A stretch of DNA of 48,202 nucleotides from Sneathiella sp. GTDB taxonomy: Bacteria > Pseudomonadota > Alphaproteobacteria > Sneathiellales > Sneathiellaceae. The notes beneath the pieces are model-generated. The model was given only the letters and a program-made list of their open reading frames with translations, had not been told where the DNA came from and ran no database searches. The position numbers and the translations under genes were made by a program. Positions within the stretch are counted from its first letter, which is position 1; every line of letters begins with the position of its first letter. Location: assembly GCF_002694385.1 (NCBI RefSeq), contig NZ_NZMB01000009.1, positions 136,429 through 184,630 on the forward strand, given 5' to 3'. Of the stretch, positions 8,231-17,162 are shown piece by piece.

Positions 8231-9630
8231 CGGTAATCGAAAAATTCCGCGCCATCGTCGGCGAGAAGAATGTGATTACAGAGGCAGCAGACATGCAGGC
8301 CTATGTCACGGAATGGCGCGACAAGTTCATTGGCCGCGCCCGGGCGGTGGTGCTTCCCAAATCAACGGAGGAAGTCGCCGAAATTGTCCGCATCGCGGCG
8401 GAGATGAAAACCCCACTGGTGCCGCAAGGCGGCAATACCGGCCTTGTCGGCGGCTCTATTCCTTTTATGGGCGCCGATGAGGTCATTCTCTCCACCCGCC
8501 GGATGAACAAGGTGCGGGAGGTGGACCGGCTGAACGGCACACTCACCGTCGATGCGGGCTGCATTCTGGCTGATCTGCAACAGGTGGCGGAGGAAAACGG
8601 CTTCATCTTTCCATTGCGCATCGGATCGGAAGGCAGTTGCCAGATCGGTGGTAATATCTCCACCAATGCGGGCGGCGTGCAGGTCCTTCATTACGGCAAT
8701 ACGCGCGAACAGGTTCTTGGCCTTGAGGTGGTGCTACCCGACGGGCGCATCTGGGACGGGCTCACGGGTCTGCGCAAGGACAATACTGGCTATGACCTGA
8801 AGCAGCTTTTTATCGGTGCAGAAGGCACCCTTGGCATTGTCACCGGTGCGGTGGTCAAAATGTACCCGCGTCCGAAATACCAGCAGGTGGCGCTGGCCGC
8901 CGTGCCGTCAGTCGACGCGGCGATCGAGTTTCTCGGCCTTGCGCGCGCCATGAGCGGCGATCAGGTGACAGCGATTGAACTGATCCCGCGCATCTGCGTT
9001 GATATGGTGGTCCGCCATGTCCCGAATTTCACCGACCCCATGCCCGCCCGCTATGACTGGCATGTACTCATTGAGCTGTCCTCAAGCGCAACGCCGGATC
9101 TGGCCGGATTAATGGAAAGAATCCTCGCCGCCGCCTTCGAGCAGGAAATTGTTCTGGATGCCATCGTCCCGGCAAGCGACGCACAGCAGCAAAAGCTATG
9201 GCAACTGCGCGAAGAAATTTCAGCCGCGCAAAAGCCTGAAGGCGGCAGCATCAAGCATGATATCTCCGTTCCCGTCTCCCGCTATGCCGATTTCATTCGC
9301 GAGGCGGATATCGCCGTCAGAAAGATCGTGCCGGGCTTCCGCTCCGTCGCGTTCGGGCATATTGGCGATGGCAATGTGCATTACAACCCGCTGCAACCGG
9401 TGGATATGGACAAGGAAGTTTATCTCTCCCATTGGGAGGAAGTGAGCCGCGCTGTACATGATATCGCGGTAAGGATGCGCGGCTCCATCAGTGCCGAACA
9501 TGGCATCGGCCGCCTGAAGGCGGACGATCTGGTACATTATAAACCGGCGGTGGAGATTGACCTGATGCGGCGGATCAAGAAGGCGCTCGACCCTGACGGA
9601 ATCATGAATCCGGGCAAACTGCTGAAATAA
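8227..9630 (+). CDS. FAD-binding oxidoreductase, D-2-hydroxyglutarate/D-lactate dehydrogenase type
   Basis: A 467-residue VAO/PCMH-type flavoprotein with an FAD-oxidase C domain. PQGGNTGLVGGSIP and IGSEGSCQIGGNISTNAGG are the FAD pyrophosphate-binding stretches; HIGDGNVHYN and SAEHGIGRLK near the C-terminus carry the conserved metal and active-site histidines and glutamate. The family oxidises D-2-hydroxy acids such as 2-hydroxyglutarate, lactate or glycolate. The sequence is closest in feel to D-2-hydroxyglutarate dehydrogenases, but the substrate is not settled. It overlaps the Sua5 gene by four bases, and converges with the EAL gene 16 bases downstream. Confidence 0.9.
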   Translation: MTVIEKFRAIVGEKNVITEAADMQAYVTEWRDKFIGRARAVVLPKSTEEVAEIVRIAAEMKTPLVPQGGNTGLVGGSIPFMGADEVILSTRRMNKVREVDRLNGTLTVDAGCILADLQQVAEENGFIFPLRIGSEGSCQIGGNISTNAGGVQVLHYGNTREQVLGLEVVLPDGRIWDGLTGLRKDNTGYDLKQLFIGAEGTLGIVTGAVVKMYPRPKYQQVALAAVPSVDAAIEFLGLARAMSGDQVTAIELIPRICVDMVVRHVPNFTDPMPARYDWHVLIELSSSATPDLAGLMERILAAAFEQEIVLDAIVPASDAQQQKLWQLREEISAAQKPEGGSIKHDISVPVSRYADFIREADIAVRKIVPGFRSVAFGHIGDGNVHYNPLQPVDMDKEVYLSHWEEVSRAVHDIAVRMRGSISAEHGIGRLKADDLVHYKPAVEIDLMRRIKKALDPDGIMNPGKLLK

Positions 9631-9646
9631 ACCGCCCACACATCAC

Positions 9647-11992
9647 TCAGAACAACGATTTCTGCATAAACAGCTCTGTTTTCGGTTCCGCTACAAAGGG
9701 CAGGATATCTGCGGCCGCCACGGGATGGGAAAAGAGATAGCCTTGCGCGTGATGGCAGTTTTCTTCCCTCAACATTTGCGCCTGCTGCGCTGTTTCCACC
9801 CCTTCGGCCATGACCGTCAGACCGAGGCTTTGACCGAGAGAGATAATCGTGCGGGTAATGACCGCATCATCCGCATCTACCCCGAGGCCGTCGATAAAGG
9901 TCTTGTCAATTTTAAGCGTCGAAACGGGAAGCTGGCGCAGATAGGCGAGGCTGGAATAGCCTGTCCCGAAATCATCAATGGAGAAGCTGACGCCCAGATT
10001 ACGCAAGGTGCGAAAGTTTTTCAGTGTCTGTTCCGGGTTATCCATAATGACGCTTTCCGTCACCTCCAGCTCCAAAAGATGCGCCGGACAACCGGTATCA
10101 ATCAACGTCTTGCGGATCAGATCGACGAAATCATCATTCTGGAAGATGGAAAGCGACAGATTGACGGCAATGCGGAATCCGTCCGCCCCCGCATCCAGCC
10201 ACTCCTTGCGCTGGCGACAGGCCTGGTGCAACACCCACTCACTCATCGGCGCGATCAGACCGGAGCTTTCAGCGACCGGAATGAATTCATTGGGCGCAAC
10301 GAAATTGCCCGCTTCCCGCTGCCAGCGGACCAGCGCTTCCACCCCGACAATATCACCGGTGGTCAGGCTGACCTGCGGCTGAAAATGGAGCGACAGATCA
10401 TTGCGCCGGATGCCCGTGCGCAATGCATTATTCATTTCCACCCGGGCATTGATATCGCTCGCGATCTCTTTGTTATAAAAGCAAAAATAGCTGCCGTTGT
10501 GAACCTTGAGATTGGCCAGAGCAATATTGGTGTTGCGCCATAATGCGGCGGCATTGTCCGCATCCGCCGGATAGATGGCAAGGCCGATCCGCGGGCTGAT
10601 ATGCGGCAGATTTTCCCGCCCCGCGAGGCCCTGTTCGAATAATCGGTGAATGGTTTTGGGGATCTGCTTCAAATCACGATCCCGGGCATAGGGCAGGCAA
10701 AGGCCAAAACCGTTACCTGATGTCCGGGCCAGGGCAATCGCTTTCGGGAACAGCCGGGTCAGCCGCTCGGAAACATATTGCAGCAGCGCATCGCCCGCGT
10801 CATGGCCAAGCGCGATATTCAGTTCCGGCAGATGCTCCAGCGTGAATTGCACCACGGCGAATTTACGCGCCATTGGCTTGGCCACCGTTTCGATGTGACT
10901 TTGTACGTCACTTCTGAATTTTGCACGGCTGTCGAGCCCGGTCAGGCTGTCATTGAAGGCCAGCCGCTTGATTTCCTCGAACATATCCGCATTTTCAAGG
11001 CCAAGAGTGATATTGGCGCAGATCAGCTCAATCTGGCGGGATTCAAGGAAGCTGAGCGGCGCGCGGTTCTGCAACAGGACAATTCCCTTCAGATGATCGT
11101 CGCGGCGAATGCAAAGGATGCTGAAAGTATCGGTGAAGATATTCTCCCGCGCCAGGGTAGCGCTCAAGGTCGTCTCGAACAGCTTCTCATCCACCACTTC
11201 GGCCAGCCGCTGCTTGGCGGCCGGGGCGTAAATGCCCTTGCCCGCCGTGATCGTCAGTTCCCCCGAATGCTCGTTCGGAATGGCGAACAGACAATCCTCC
11301 ACATCCTTGCAGATCACCTGAAGCTGGGTCAGAATGGTGAGGCAGAAATCCTCCACCGAGCGGACATCGTAAAGTTCGCGGGTGATGTCGAGAATGGTCT
11401 GGAGGGATTGCTTGCTGTCCTCTTCGGAAATCAGCCGCTCATAGGCTTGCAGGGCAATGGTGAGGCTGGTAAACAGTTTCGGCAGATTGATCGCGGAAAT
11501 ATCGCGATAATCGCTGACATCATATTCTAAAAACGAACGCGCATCGCCGCCTGTTTCCGTCATCTCGCCCAGCAGGACGATGCGGATGGTACGGTTACCC
11601 GCCTCCTGTCGCAGCCGCTTTACAAGCGCGAGCCCCGCCTCCGCCTTGTCCCCGGAAACATCAATGATCAAGACCGCCGTATCCGGGTTTTCCTCCAGCA
11701 TGCGGGCGGCAGACATCGCCGTATCGGCGATCATGAAAACCACGGGCACATGCCCGAAAACAAAAGTATCGAGCGAGCCGTATGGGTCGCCATTCTTCGG
11801 AATGTTGATGGATACAAGCAAGACTTTGCGTCTTGCACTGCCTTCCGCCGGGCGCTTACGCGCGGCAAGACCGAACGGTGCGCCTCCTTGTAATCCCTGT
11901 GTCATCATACTACGCATACGCTTGGCTACTGAACTCACGCCATCATGAGTCATATGGTTAACGATGGCAAACAAATTCGACAAGGATCGCAA
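9647..11992 (-). CDS. DUF3369 receiver-like protein with degenerate GGDEF and intact EAL domain
   Basis: A 781-residue probable c-di-GMP phosphodiesterase. Order of domains: a receiver-like segment (about 50-175), a DUF3369 region (about 180-350), a GGDEF domain (about 360-510) and an EAL domain (about 525-770). The GGDEF signature is replaced by SGNGFG, so cyclase activity is unlikely. The EAL domain keeps EALVRW, the NLS asparagine, TESVIMDN, DDFGTGYSS, KIDKTFI and EGVE, all the usual catalytic residues. The long frame starts with TTG at 11992, which has AAAGGG five bases upstream; the ATG at 11953 is an alternative without a visible ribosome site. The promoter region holds a perfect DnaA-type 9-mer. 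Confidence 0.88.
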   Translation of the reverse strand: MRSLSNLFAIVNHMTHDGVSSVAKRMRSMMTQGLQGGAPFGLAARKRPAEGSARRKVLLVSINIPKNGDPYGSLDTFVFGHVPVVFMIADTAMSAARMLEENPDTAVLIIDVSGDKAEAGLALVKRLRQEAGNRTIRIVLLGEMTETGGDARSFLEYDVSDYRDISAINLPKLFTSLTIALQAYERLISEEDSKQSLQTILDITRELYDVRSVEDFCLTILTQLQVICKDVEDCLFAIPNEHSGELTITAGKGIYAPAAKQRLAEVVDEKLFETTLSATLARENIFTDTFSILCIRRDDHLKGIVLLQNRAPLSFLESRQIELICANITLGLENADMFEEIKRLAFNDSLTGLDSRAKFRSDVQSHIETVAKPMARKFAVVQFTLEHLPELNIALGHDAGDALLQYVSERLTRLFPKAIALARTSGNGFGLCLPYARDRDLKQIPKTIHRLFEQGLAGRENLPHISPRIGLAIYPADADNAAALWRNTNIALANLKVHNGSYFCFYNKEIASDINARVEMNNALRTGIRRNDLSLHFQPQVSLTTGDIVGVEALVRWQREAGNFVAPNEFIPVAESSGLIAPMSEWVLHQACRQRKEWLDAGADGFRIAVNLSLSIFQNDDFVDLIRKTLIDTGCPAHLLELEVTESVIMDNPEQTLKNFRTLRNLGVSFSIDDFGTGYSSLAYLRQLPVSTLKIDKTFIDGLGVDADDAVITRTIISLGQSLGLTVMAEGVETAQQAQMLREENCHHAQGYLFSHPVAAADILPFVAEPKTELFMQKSLF

Positions 11993-12033
11993 ATAAGCCC
12001 TTTAAGCACCCAATATTTAGAAGCTTTTTTAAG

Positions 12034-12051
12034 TTATCCACAATATGTGGA
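12034..12051. promoter_or_regulatory. Perfect DnaA-box 9-mer inside an inverted repeat
   Basis: TTATCCACA at 12034-12042 is the consensus DnaA box. It overlaps the inverted repeat TCCACA-ATA-TGTGGA (12037-12051). The site lies in the 70-base gap between the dctM stop and the start of the EAL gene, both minus strand, so it is upstream of the EAL gene. A weak hairpin role after dctM is also possible. Binding is not shown. Confidence 0.4.
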
Positions 12052-12062
12052 AATGCTCCGCC

Positions 12063-13439
12063 TTATTTGATTAATATCTCCGGCCCCATAAAGGTGGTTG
12101 GGAGCCAGGTCGAGATAATCGGCACATAGGTGATAATAATCAGGAACAGGAATAAAATAGCGACCCAGGGCAGAGCCGCTTTCACCACCCGCATGACCGA
12201 CATACCGGCGATGCCGGAGGTGACAAACAGGTTCAGCCCTACCGGCGGCGTGATCATGCCAATCTCCATATTCACCACCATGATGATGCCAAGGTGAATG
12301 GGATCAATACCAAGTTCCATGGCGATGGGGAAAACGATGGGCGCAACGATAATAATCAGACCCGACGGCTCCATGAACTGCCCGCCAACCAGCAGGATGA
12401 TATTGACAACAATCAGAAACATCCACCAGTTAAAGCCGGCATCCAGCATCGCCGAAGCGATCTGCTGCGGGATCTGCTCGTCCGTCAGGACATGCTTCAG
12501 CAGCAGCGCATTGGCGATGATAAACATCAGCGTCACGGTCAGCTTGCCCGCCTCGAACAGCGTGTCGCGGGTATCCTTATGGAAGAAGACCGTGATCAGC
12601 GCCTGCGGCTTCTGCCAGATCGGGATTGGCGGCTCCCCTTCCCCACGATGCAACGGCCCCATATCGCGATAAATAAAATTAGCAATCAGGAAGGCATAGA
12701 CCGAGGCGACGGCGGCCGCCTCTGTCGGGGTAAAAACACCGCCATAGATGCCGCCGAGGATAATGACAATGAGAAACAATCCCCATCCCGCATCACGGGC
12801 GGAGGCGAACACCTCTCCCCAGCCGAGCCAGTCGCCTTTCGGCAGTCCCTTCCATTTGGCGGCGATATAAATTCCGGCCATCAGCATGAAACCGGCCAGC
12901 AGCCCCGGAAACACCCCGGCCAGAAACATCCGTCCGACCGAGACATCCGTCGCCGCTGCATAAACCACCATGACGATGGAGGGCGGAATAAGAATGCCGA
13001 GTGTCCCCGCATTACAGATGATGCCCGCCGCGAAATCCTTTTTATAGCCGACCTGCGTCATACCCGCGATGACGATGGAGCCGATGGCCACCACCGTCGC
13101 CGGGCTGGAGCCGGAGAGCGCCGCGAACATCATGCAGGCCACAACCCCGGCAATGGCGAGGCCGCCGCTCAGATGCCCGACCAGGGCAATGGAAAAGCGG
13201 ATAATCCGCCGGGCAACGCCGCCCGTCGACATAAAACTGGAGGCGAGAATAAAGAAAGGAATGGCGAGCAACGTATAATGCCCGGCCATGGCCTCATAGA
13301 TCGTTTGCGCGACGGAGGCGAGAGAGCTGTCGGACAGCACCAGCAGGAAAGCAATGGAACTGAGACCAAGCGCAATGGCGATCGGCACCCCGAGGATAAG
13401 AAGCCCGATGACAATCGCGAACAGGACAACAACTTCCAT
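12063..13439 (-). CDS. dctM: TRAP transporter large permease
   Basis: The 458-residue, about 12-helix ion-coupled translocation subunit of a tripartite (TRAP) transporter. It is hydrophobic throughout, with the DctM-type stretches SGSSPATVVAIGSIVIAGM, GTLGILIPPSIVMVVYA and MEIGMITPPVGLNLFV. A cytoplasmic or periplasmic loop rich in charged residues (about 260-290) makes it slightly longer than many DctM proteins, as in C4-dicarboxylate-type systems. It follows dctQ by four bases, with GGAG eight bases before the ATG, and is the last gene of dctP-dctQ-dctM. It sits in the inner membrane and works with DctQ and the periplasmic DctP. Confidence 0.95.
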   Translation of the reverse strand: MEVVVLFAIVIGLLILGVPIAIALGLSSIAFLLVLSDSSLASVAQTIYEAMAGHYTLLAIPFFILASSFMSTGGVARRIIRFSIALVGHLSGGLAIAGVVACMMFAALSGSSPATVVAIGSIVIAGMTQVGYKKDFAAGIICNAGTLGILIPPSIVMVVYAAATDVSVGRMFLAGVFPGLLAGFMLMAGIYIAAKWKGLPKGDWLGWGEVFASARDAGWGLFLIVIILGGIYGGVFTPTEAAAVASVYAFLIANFIYRDMGPLHRGEGEPPIPIWQKPQALITVFFHKDTRDTLFEAGKLTVTLMFIIANALLLKHVLTDEQIPQQIASAMLDAGFNWWMFLIVVNIILLVGGQFMEPSGLIIIVAPIVFPIAMELGIDPIHLGIIMVVNMEIGMITPPVGLNLFVTSGIAGMSVMRVVKAALPWVAILFLFLIIITYVPIISTWLPTTFMGPEILIK

Positions 13440-13443
13440 TTTT

Positions 13444-14121
13444 CTACTCTCCCCGCACGCGGGCGGCGGCGTCTTCTACCGCGTCCTCGGCCTCGTGGCT
13501 GGCGATCAGCATTGATTGTTTCCCTGTGTAGATGGCCAGGCCCGCCTGTATGAAGCGAAACAGCAACAGCGCCGCGCCAATCGGCATCATGACATAGGGG
13601 ACAAGACGCGGGACCTTTTCATAGCGGTCCCCATCATTGAACCAATCGGCCAAAAACTGGAACATTTCCGGAATGACCACGTCACTGGTTTCATACCATC
13701 CCTTGGCCAGGAATTTTTCTTGAAACCCGGTCGGAAACCAACGCCCGGTTGTCGCCGGAAGATTGGCGAAATTAGCCCAGAAATCCCAACCGCCCTTGAG
13801 CAGCAGAAAAGCATAGATAATACAGAAAAGCGCCGCAAGCAGGGTAATCCCCTTGCGGGCCGCCGGCGGCAGCAGGTTGACCACGGCATCCACCCCGAGA
13901 TGCGCCGTCTTCTTCACGCAATAGCTGACGCCGAACAGCACCAGCCAGGCGAACAGGATTGAGGTTACCTCTAACCCCCAGAGGATGTTTGAATTGAAAA
14001 CATAGCGCGCGACGACATTTGCGAATGTGATTAAGGTCATCAGCCCCAGGATCAGGGCAATGAAAGTCTCTTCCAGCTGATCAACGAATGAACGCCCGTT
14101 ACTTGGACGATGCCCCGACAT
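13444..14121 (-). CDS. dctQ: TRAP transporter small permease
   Basis: The four-helix small membrane subunit of the TRAP transporter, 225 residues. Helices are visible at LEETFIALILGLMTLITFA, WGLEVTSILFAWLVLFGVSY, the ITLLAALFCIIYAFLLL stretch, and VPYVMMPIGAALLLFRFI. A loop of about 60 residues between helices three and four marks the long C4-dicarboxylate-type DctQ. A GTG at 14127 is in frame, but the ATG at 14121 (MSGHRPSNG) has GGGAGGGG correctly spaced, so it is chosen. It lies between dctP and dctM. Confidence 0.92.
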   Translation of the reverse strand: MSGHRPSNGRSFVDQLEETFIALILGLMTLITFANVVARYVFNSNILWGLEVTSILFAWLVLFGVSYCVKKTAHLGVDAVVNLLPPAARKGITLLAALFCIIYAFLLLKGGWDFWANFANLPATTGRWFPTGFQEKFLAKGWYETSDVVIPEMFQFLADWFNDGDRYEKVPRLVPYVMMPIGAALLLFRFIQAGLAIYTGKQSMLIASHEAEDAVEDAAARVRGE

Positions 14122-14168
14122 GATCACCCCTCCCGGTTTCAGACACGACGGCTACATAAAATGGATGT

Positions 14169-14198
14169 CTGACGCGGGAAAAGATGATCCCGCGTCAG
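14169..14198 (-). other. Intercistronic stem-loop between dctP and dctQ
   Basis: CTGACGCGGGA (14169-14179) pairs perfectly over 11 bases with TCCCGCGTCAG (14188-14198) around an eight-base loop. It begins right after the dctP stop on the coding strand and has no strong T-tract. Such hairpins commonly protect the binding-protein mRNA 3' end, giving more DctP than permease; that role is inferred here. Confidence 0.6.
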
Positions 14199-14206
14199 AT
14201 TTTGCA

Positions 14207-15211
14207 TCAATTCGCTTCGTTAAACTTCTGTGCGGCCTCAATATTTTCTGTGCCGACATCCGCTTCGAATTTGGTCCACACCGGCTTCATGGCATCCACC
14301 CATTGCTGGCGCTGTGCCGCATCAAGCTGACGGACAACGCCGCCGGCAGCGAGGATCGCCTGCTTCGCTTCCTCATTGACCTTGGTGGATTCCGCATTCC
14401 GCTCATTGGTCACCTCATTGATGATGGTGCCGAGTTGTTCGCGGACATCATCGGGCAGACCATCCCAGAATGCGGTGGATGTCACCACCAGATAGTCGAT
14501 CACGCCATGGTTGGTTTCGGTCGTGCCATCCTGCACCTCGAAGAATTTCTGGCCATAAATATTGGACCAGGTATTTTCCTGACCATCGACAACTCCCTGT
14601 TGCAGGGCGCCGTAAACTTCGGAAAAGGCCATCTTTTGCGGGCTGGCGCCGAGCGCATCCATCTGCGCAACCAGCACATCGGAAGACTGCACGCGGAATT
14701 TCAGCCCCTTCGCGTCAGAGGGGAGCAGCAGTGGCTTGTTGGCCGAAAACTGCTTCATGCCGTTATGCCAGAATTCCAGGCCAAGAAGGCCGCGCTTGAC
14801 CATGGATTCCTTCATCTTCTGTCCGGTTTCAGACGTCTGAAAAGCATCCACCGCATCAATATTCTTGAACATGAACGGCAGATCAAAGATACGGAACTGC
14901 TTGGTGAACTGTTCAAATTTTGAGAGTGACGGGGCGGCAAGCTGCACATCACCGTTCAGCATCGCCTCCAGCACCTTGTCATCATTATAAAGGGTCGAGT
15001 TCGGATAAACCTCCATGCAGGCCTTGCCCTGCATTTCATCATTCACCCGCTGCTGCACCAGGCTCGCAGCGATTCCCTTCGGATGTTTGTCGGTATTCGT
15101 CACATGAGCAAATTTAACGACAATCTCTCCCGGATCGCATTTGGCGTATGCCATCGACCCGGACGCCAGCAGTGCGGTTGTGGCAACCGCAACCATAAAT
15201 GCCTTGCGCAT
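14207..15211 (-). CDS. dctP: TRAP transporter periplasmic substrate-binding protein, DctP family
   Basis: A 334-residue secreted binding protein. The Sec signal peptide is MRKAFMVAVATTALLASGS-MAYA with cleavage before KCDPGE. The mature part shows IVVKFAHVTNTDKHPKG, GLKFRVQSSDVL with the conserved carboxylate-binding Arg, and GVVDGQENTWSNIY, all typical of DctP for C4-dicarboxylates or similar acids. The open frame extends to a TTG at 15229, but the ATG at 15211 with GGGAGG upstream and a clean signal peptide is preferred. It is the first gene of the TRAP operon. The exact ligand is not settled. Confidence 0.93.
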   Translation of the reverse strand: MRKAFMVAVATTALLASGSMAYAKCDPGEIVVKFAHVTNTDKHPKGIAASLVQQRVNDEMQGKACMEVYPNSTLYNDDKVLEAMLNGDVQLAAPSLSKFEQFTKQFRIFDLPFMFKNIDAVDAFQTSETGQKMKESMVKRGLLGLEFWHNGMKQFSANKPLLLPSDAKGLKFRVQSSDVLVAQMDALGASPQKMAFSEVYGALQQGVVDGQENTWSNIYGQKFFEVQDGTTETNHGVIDYLVVTSTAFWDGLPDDVREQLGTIINEVTNERNAESTKVNEEAKQAILAAGGVVRQLDAAQRQQWVDAMKPVWTKFEADVGTENIEAAQKFNEAN

Positions 15212-15251
15212 GGTAATTAATCCTCCCAATCAGTTTCCTGTGATTTTTGTG

Positions 15252-15281
15252 CCTTCCGAGGCATCTTGGACGCCCGGAAGG
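15252..15281 (-). other. Inverted repeat in the dctP leader
   Basis: CCTTCCG (15252-15258) and CGGAAGG (15275-15281) form a seven-base stem with a 16-base loop, 40 bases upstream of the dctP start. An alternative pairing GAGGC/GCCTC is possible. It may be an operator or a leader hairpin; no regulator gene is adjacent. Confidence 0.25.
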
Positions 15282-15400
15282 GCCTCAAAAACTACTTTTC
15301 CACGAATTTTTTTCTTTTGCAATAGAAACTTGGGCTATGGAATTCGCCTCATTTGGCAGATATTCATCACGGATTCCGCCCTACATTCGGCGGAGTTTAC

Positions 15401-15429
15401 GTGACAGAAGACCGTGTATTTCCTACACT
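15401..15429 (+). promoter_or_regulatory. Promoter placing transcription start at the GNAT start codon
   Basis: GTGACA (15401-15406) and TACACT (15424-15429) are 17 bases apart. Six bases separate the -10 box from the ATG at 15436, so the predicted transcript begins at or next to the start codon, and no ribosome site is visible. This points to a leaderless mRNA. Confidence 0.45.
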
Positions 15430-15435
15430 TTCGTC

Positions 15436-15918
15436 ATGACAACCTTCCTCATTCGCCCTCTTGAAAATCGGGATATCGCCGCCACCGCAACGCTTTTCTT
15501 CAGAAGTGTGCGCGAGGGCGCGGCCGCCCACTACAGCGCGGCCGAGAGGGCCGCCTGGGCCCCGGCCCCGCCCGATCCGGAAAATTGGCGCAATCGTCTT
15601 ATCTCTCAACATGTTTTGGTTGCAGAAGTTGACGAAGGGCGGATCGTCGGTTTCATGAGCCGTGATAATACCGGATATCTCGATCTCGCCTTCACAGATC
15701 CGGACCGGGCAGGACAGGGCGTTGCCGCCGCTCTTTATGCCAGGCTTGAAGAATCGGCGTTAAAAGACCGCATCGCCCGGCTTTCCTGTGACGCCAGCCT
15801 CGGCCTGCGGCCCTTCCTGCTCCGCCGCGGCTGGACACTTCTTCGGGAACAGTATCCCGTCCGACAAGGGGTAACACTGCGCAATTTCCGCATGGAGAAA
15901 ATCCTGACCTCGCCATAA
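15436..15918 (+). CDS. GNAT family N-acetyltransferase
   Basis: A 160-residue acetyltransferase of the GCN5-related fold. It opens with FLIRPLENRDIAATATLF, and the acetyl-CoA-binding motif A is DPDRAGQGVAAALYARLE at about 99-116. The C-terminal part (LRRGWTLLREQYPVRQGVTLRNFRMEK) matches the final strands of the fold in small-molecule acetyltransferases of the YafP/PhnO sort. The substrate is unknown. An upstream open frame begins at 15247 but the GNAT homology starts at the ATG at 15436. No ribosome site precedes it. It is divergent from dctP and 71 bases before an acyl-CoA dehydrogenase gene. Confidence 0.82.
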   Translation: MTTFLIRPLENRDIAATATLFFRSVREGAAAHYSAAERAAWAPAPPDPENWRNRLISQHVLVAEVDEGRIVGFMSRDNTGYLDLAFTDPDRAGQGVAAALYARLEESALKDRIARLSCDASLGLRPFLLRRGWTLLREQYPVRQGVTLRNFRMEKILTSP

Positions 15919-15989
15919 AGCCGGGCTTTCACCCGGATGACTCCTTCGTTATAGTTTTATCAAAAGCAAGAATATCAACGGGAGAGATC

Positions 15990-17144
15990 ATGGAACTGCC
16001 CCTGGAAAGCGCCGAACGGGAGATGCTGGCGCGCGCTGCCGACTTTACAAAGACCGAAGTCGCCCCCAAGGCGCAAAGCTGGGAAGATGAGCGCCGCCAG
16101 CCGATTGAGGCGATACGCGCGGCCGCCCTTGCCGGATTGGCCGGGCTGGAGGTGCCGGAACATCTTGGTGGCACCGGCCACCGCTTTCGCGTCAAGGCCC
16201 GCATCGCCGAAGAGATTGCCCGGCACTGCTTCGCCTTTTCCTTCAGCTTCATCAATCATATGGGGCTTGCGGGCAAAATCGCCCGCGATGCACCCGAGAA
16301 GATTGCGAAAAGATATCTGCCGGAAATGCTGACCGGGGAAGCCATTGGCTGCACCGCACTGACCGAACCGGCCGCCGGCAGCGATTTCGCCGCCATCGCA
16401 ACCCGCGCGAAAAAGGTCGCGGGCGGCTGGCGCCTCACCGGCGAGAAAGCCTGGATCACCAATGCCGCCCATGCGGACCTGATGTTCCTTTATGCGCAGA
16501 CGGATCCCGCGGCGGGGTGGCGCGGCGTGGCGGGTTTTCTTGTCGATGCCCGTGAAGAAGGCGTCAGCCGAGTGCCGCCGTTCCAGATCATGGGTGGCCA
16601 TGCCATTGGCGCGGGTGGCTTCCGCTTCACCGATCATTTTATCCCCGATGAGCGGATGATGAGCCCACCCGGAGAGGGGTTCAAGGCCGCCATGGCCGGC
16701 GTCAATGCCGCCCGCAGCTATGTGGCGACCATGTGCTGCGGCATGACAGAGGCGGCCGTTCATACGGCTGCGCGCTACGCCAGCGAACGCGCCGCCTTCG
16801 GGGGTCATATTGCGGATTTTCAGGGTCTGCAATGGCGTCTCGCCGACGCTCAAACGGATGTGGAGGCTGCCCGCCTGCTCGCCTATCGCGCCGTTCTCGC
16901 GGTAGAAAGCGGGCAAAATGCGGAGATACCGGCGGCCTATGCCAAGAAATTCGCAACCAGCATGGCCGACACCCATCTTGCACGCTGCATGCAGATCATG
17001 GGCGCAGCAGGCTTACGCCGTGACTATAACTTCGGCCGCCAGATCGCCTGCGCCCGCATCGCGAACTATGTGGACGGCACCACGGAAATCCAGAATGAAC
17101 GCATCGCGCGCAATCTCATCAAACAGGTATCGCAACAACAATAA
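15990..17144 (+). CDS. Acyl-CoA dehydrogenase, short form
   Basis: A 384-residue FAD acyl-CoA dehydrogenase of standard length. LTEPAAGSDFAAI and WRLTGEKAWITNA are the FAD and substrate segments; AFGGHIADFQGLQWRLAD and the YVDGTTEIQNERIARNL tail are also typical. In many members the catalytic Glu lies in a YEGT motif; here the corresponding place reads YVDGTTEIQ, so the base is either shifted, as in isovaleryl or long-chain enzymes, or lost. GGGAGAG precedes the ATG. It is followed after 18 bases by the SRPBCC gene, so the two form an operon. Confidence 0.9.
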   Translation: MELPLESAEREMLARAADFTKTEVAPKAQSWEDERRQPIEAIRAAALAGLAGLEVPEHLGGTGHRFRVKARIAEEIARHCFAFSFSFINHMGLAGKIARDAPEKIAKRYLPEMLTGEAIGCTALTEPAAGSDFAAIATRAKKVAGGWRLTGEKAWITNAAHADLMFLYAQTDPAAGWRGVAGFLVDAREEGVSRVPPFQIMGGHAIGAGGFRFTDHFIPDERMMSPPGEGFKAAMAGVNAARSYVATMCCGMTEAAVHTAARYASERAAFGGHIADFQGLQWRLADAQTDVEAARLLAYRAVLAVESGQNAEIPAAYAKKFATSMADTHLARCMQIMGAAGLRRDYNFGRQIACARIANYVDGTTEIQNERIARNLIKQVSQQQ

Positions 17145-17162
17145 ACCGGAAAGGAAACCCCC

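Noticed and set aside
12034-12051. Replication origin
   Set aside because: A single DnaA box without an AT-rich unwinding region, clustered boxes or origin-linked genes such as hemE, dnaA or gidA.
12294-13553. 419-codon plus-strand open frame
   Set aside because: It lies wholly antisense to dctM and its end region, has no ribosome site, and its translation is a His/Asp/Arg/Asn-rich sequence typical of the reverse complement of membrane-protein genes.
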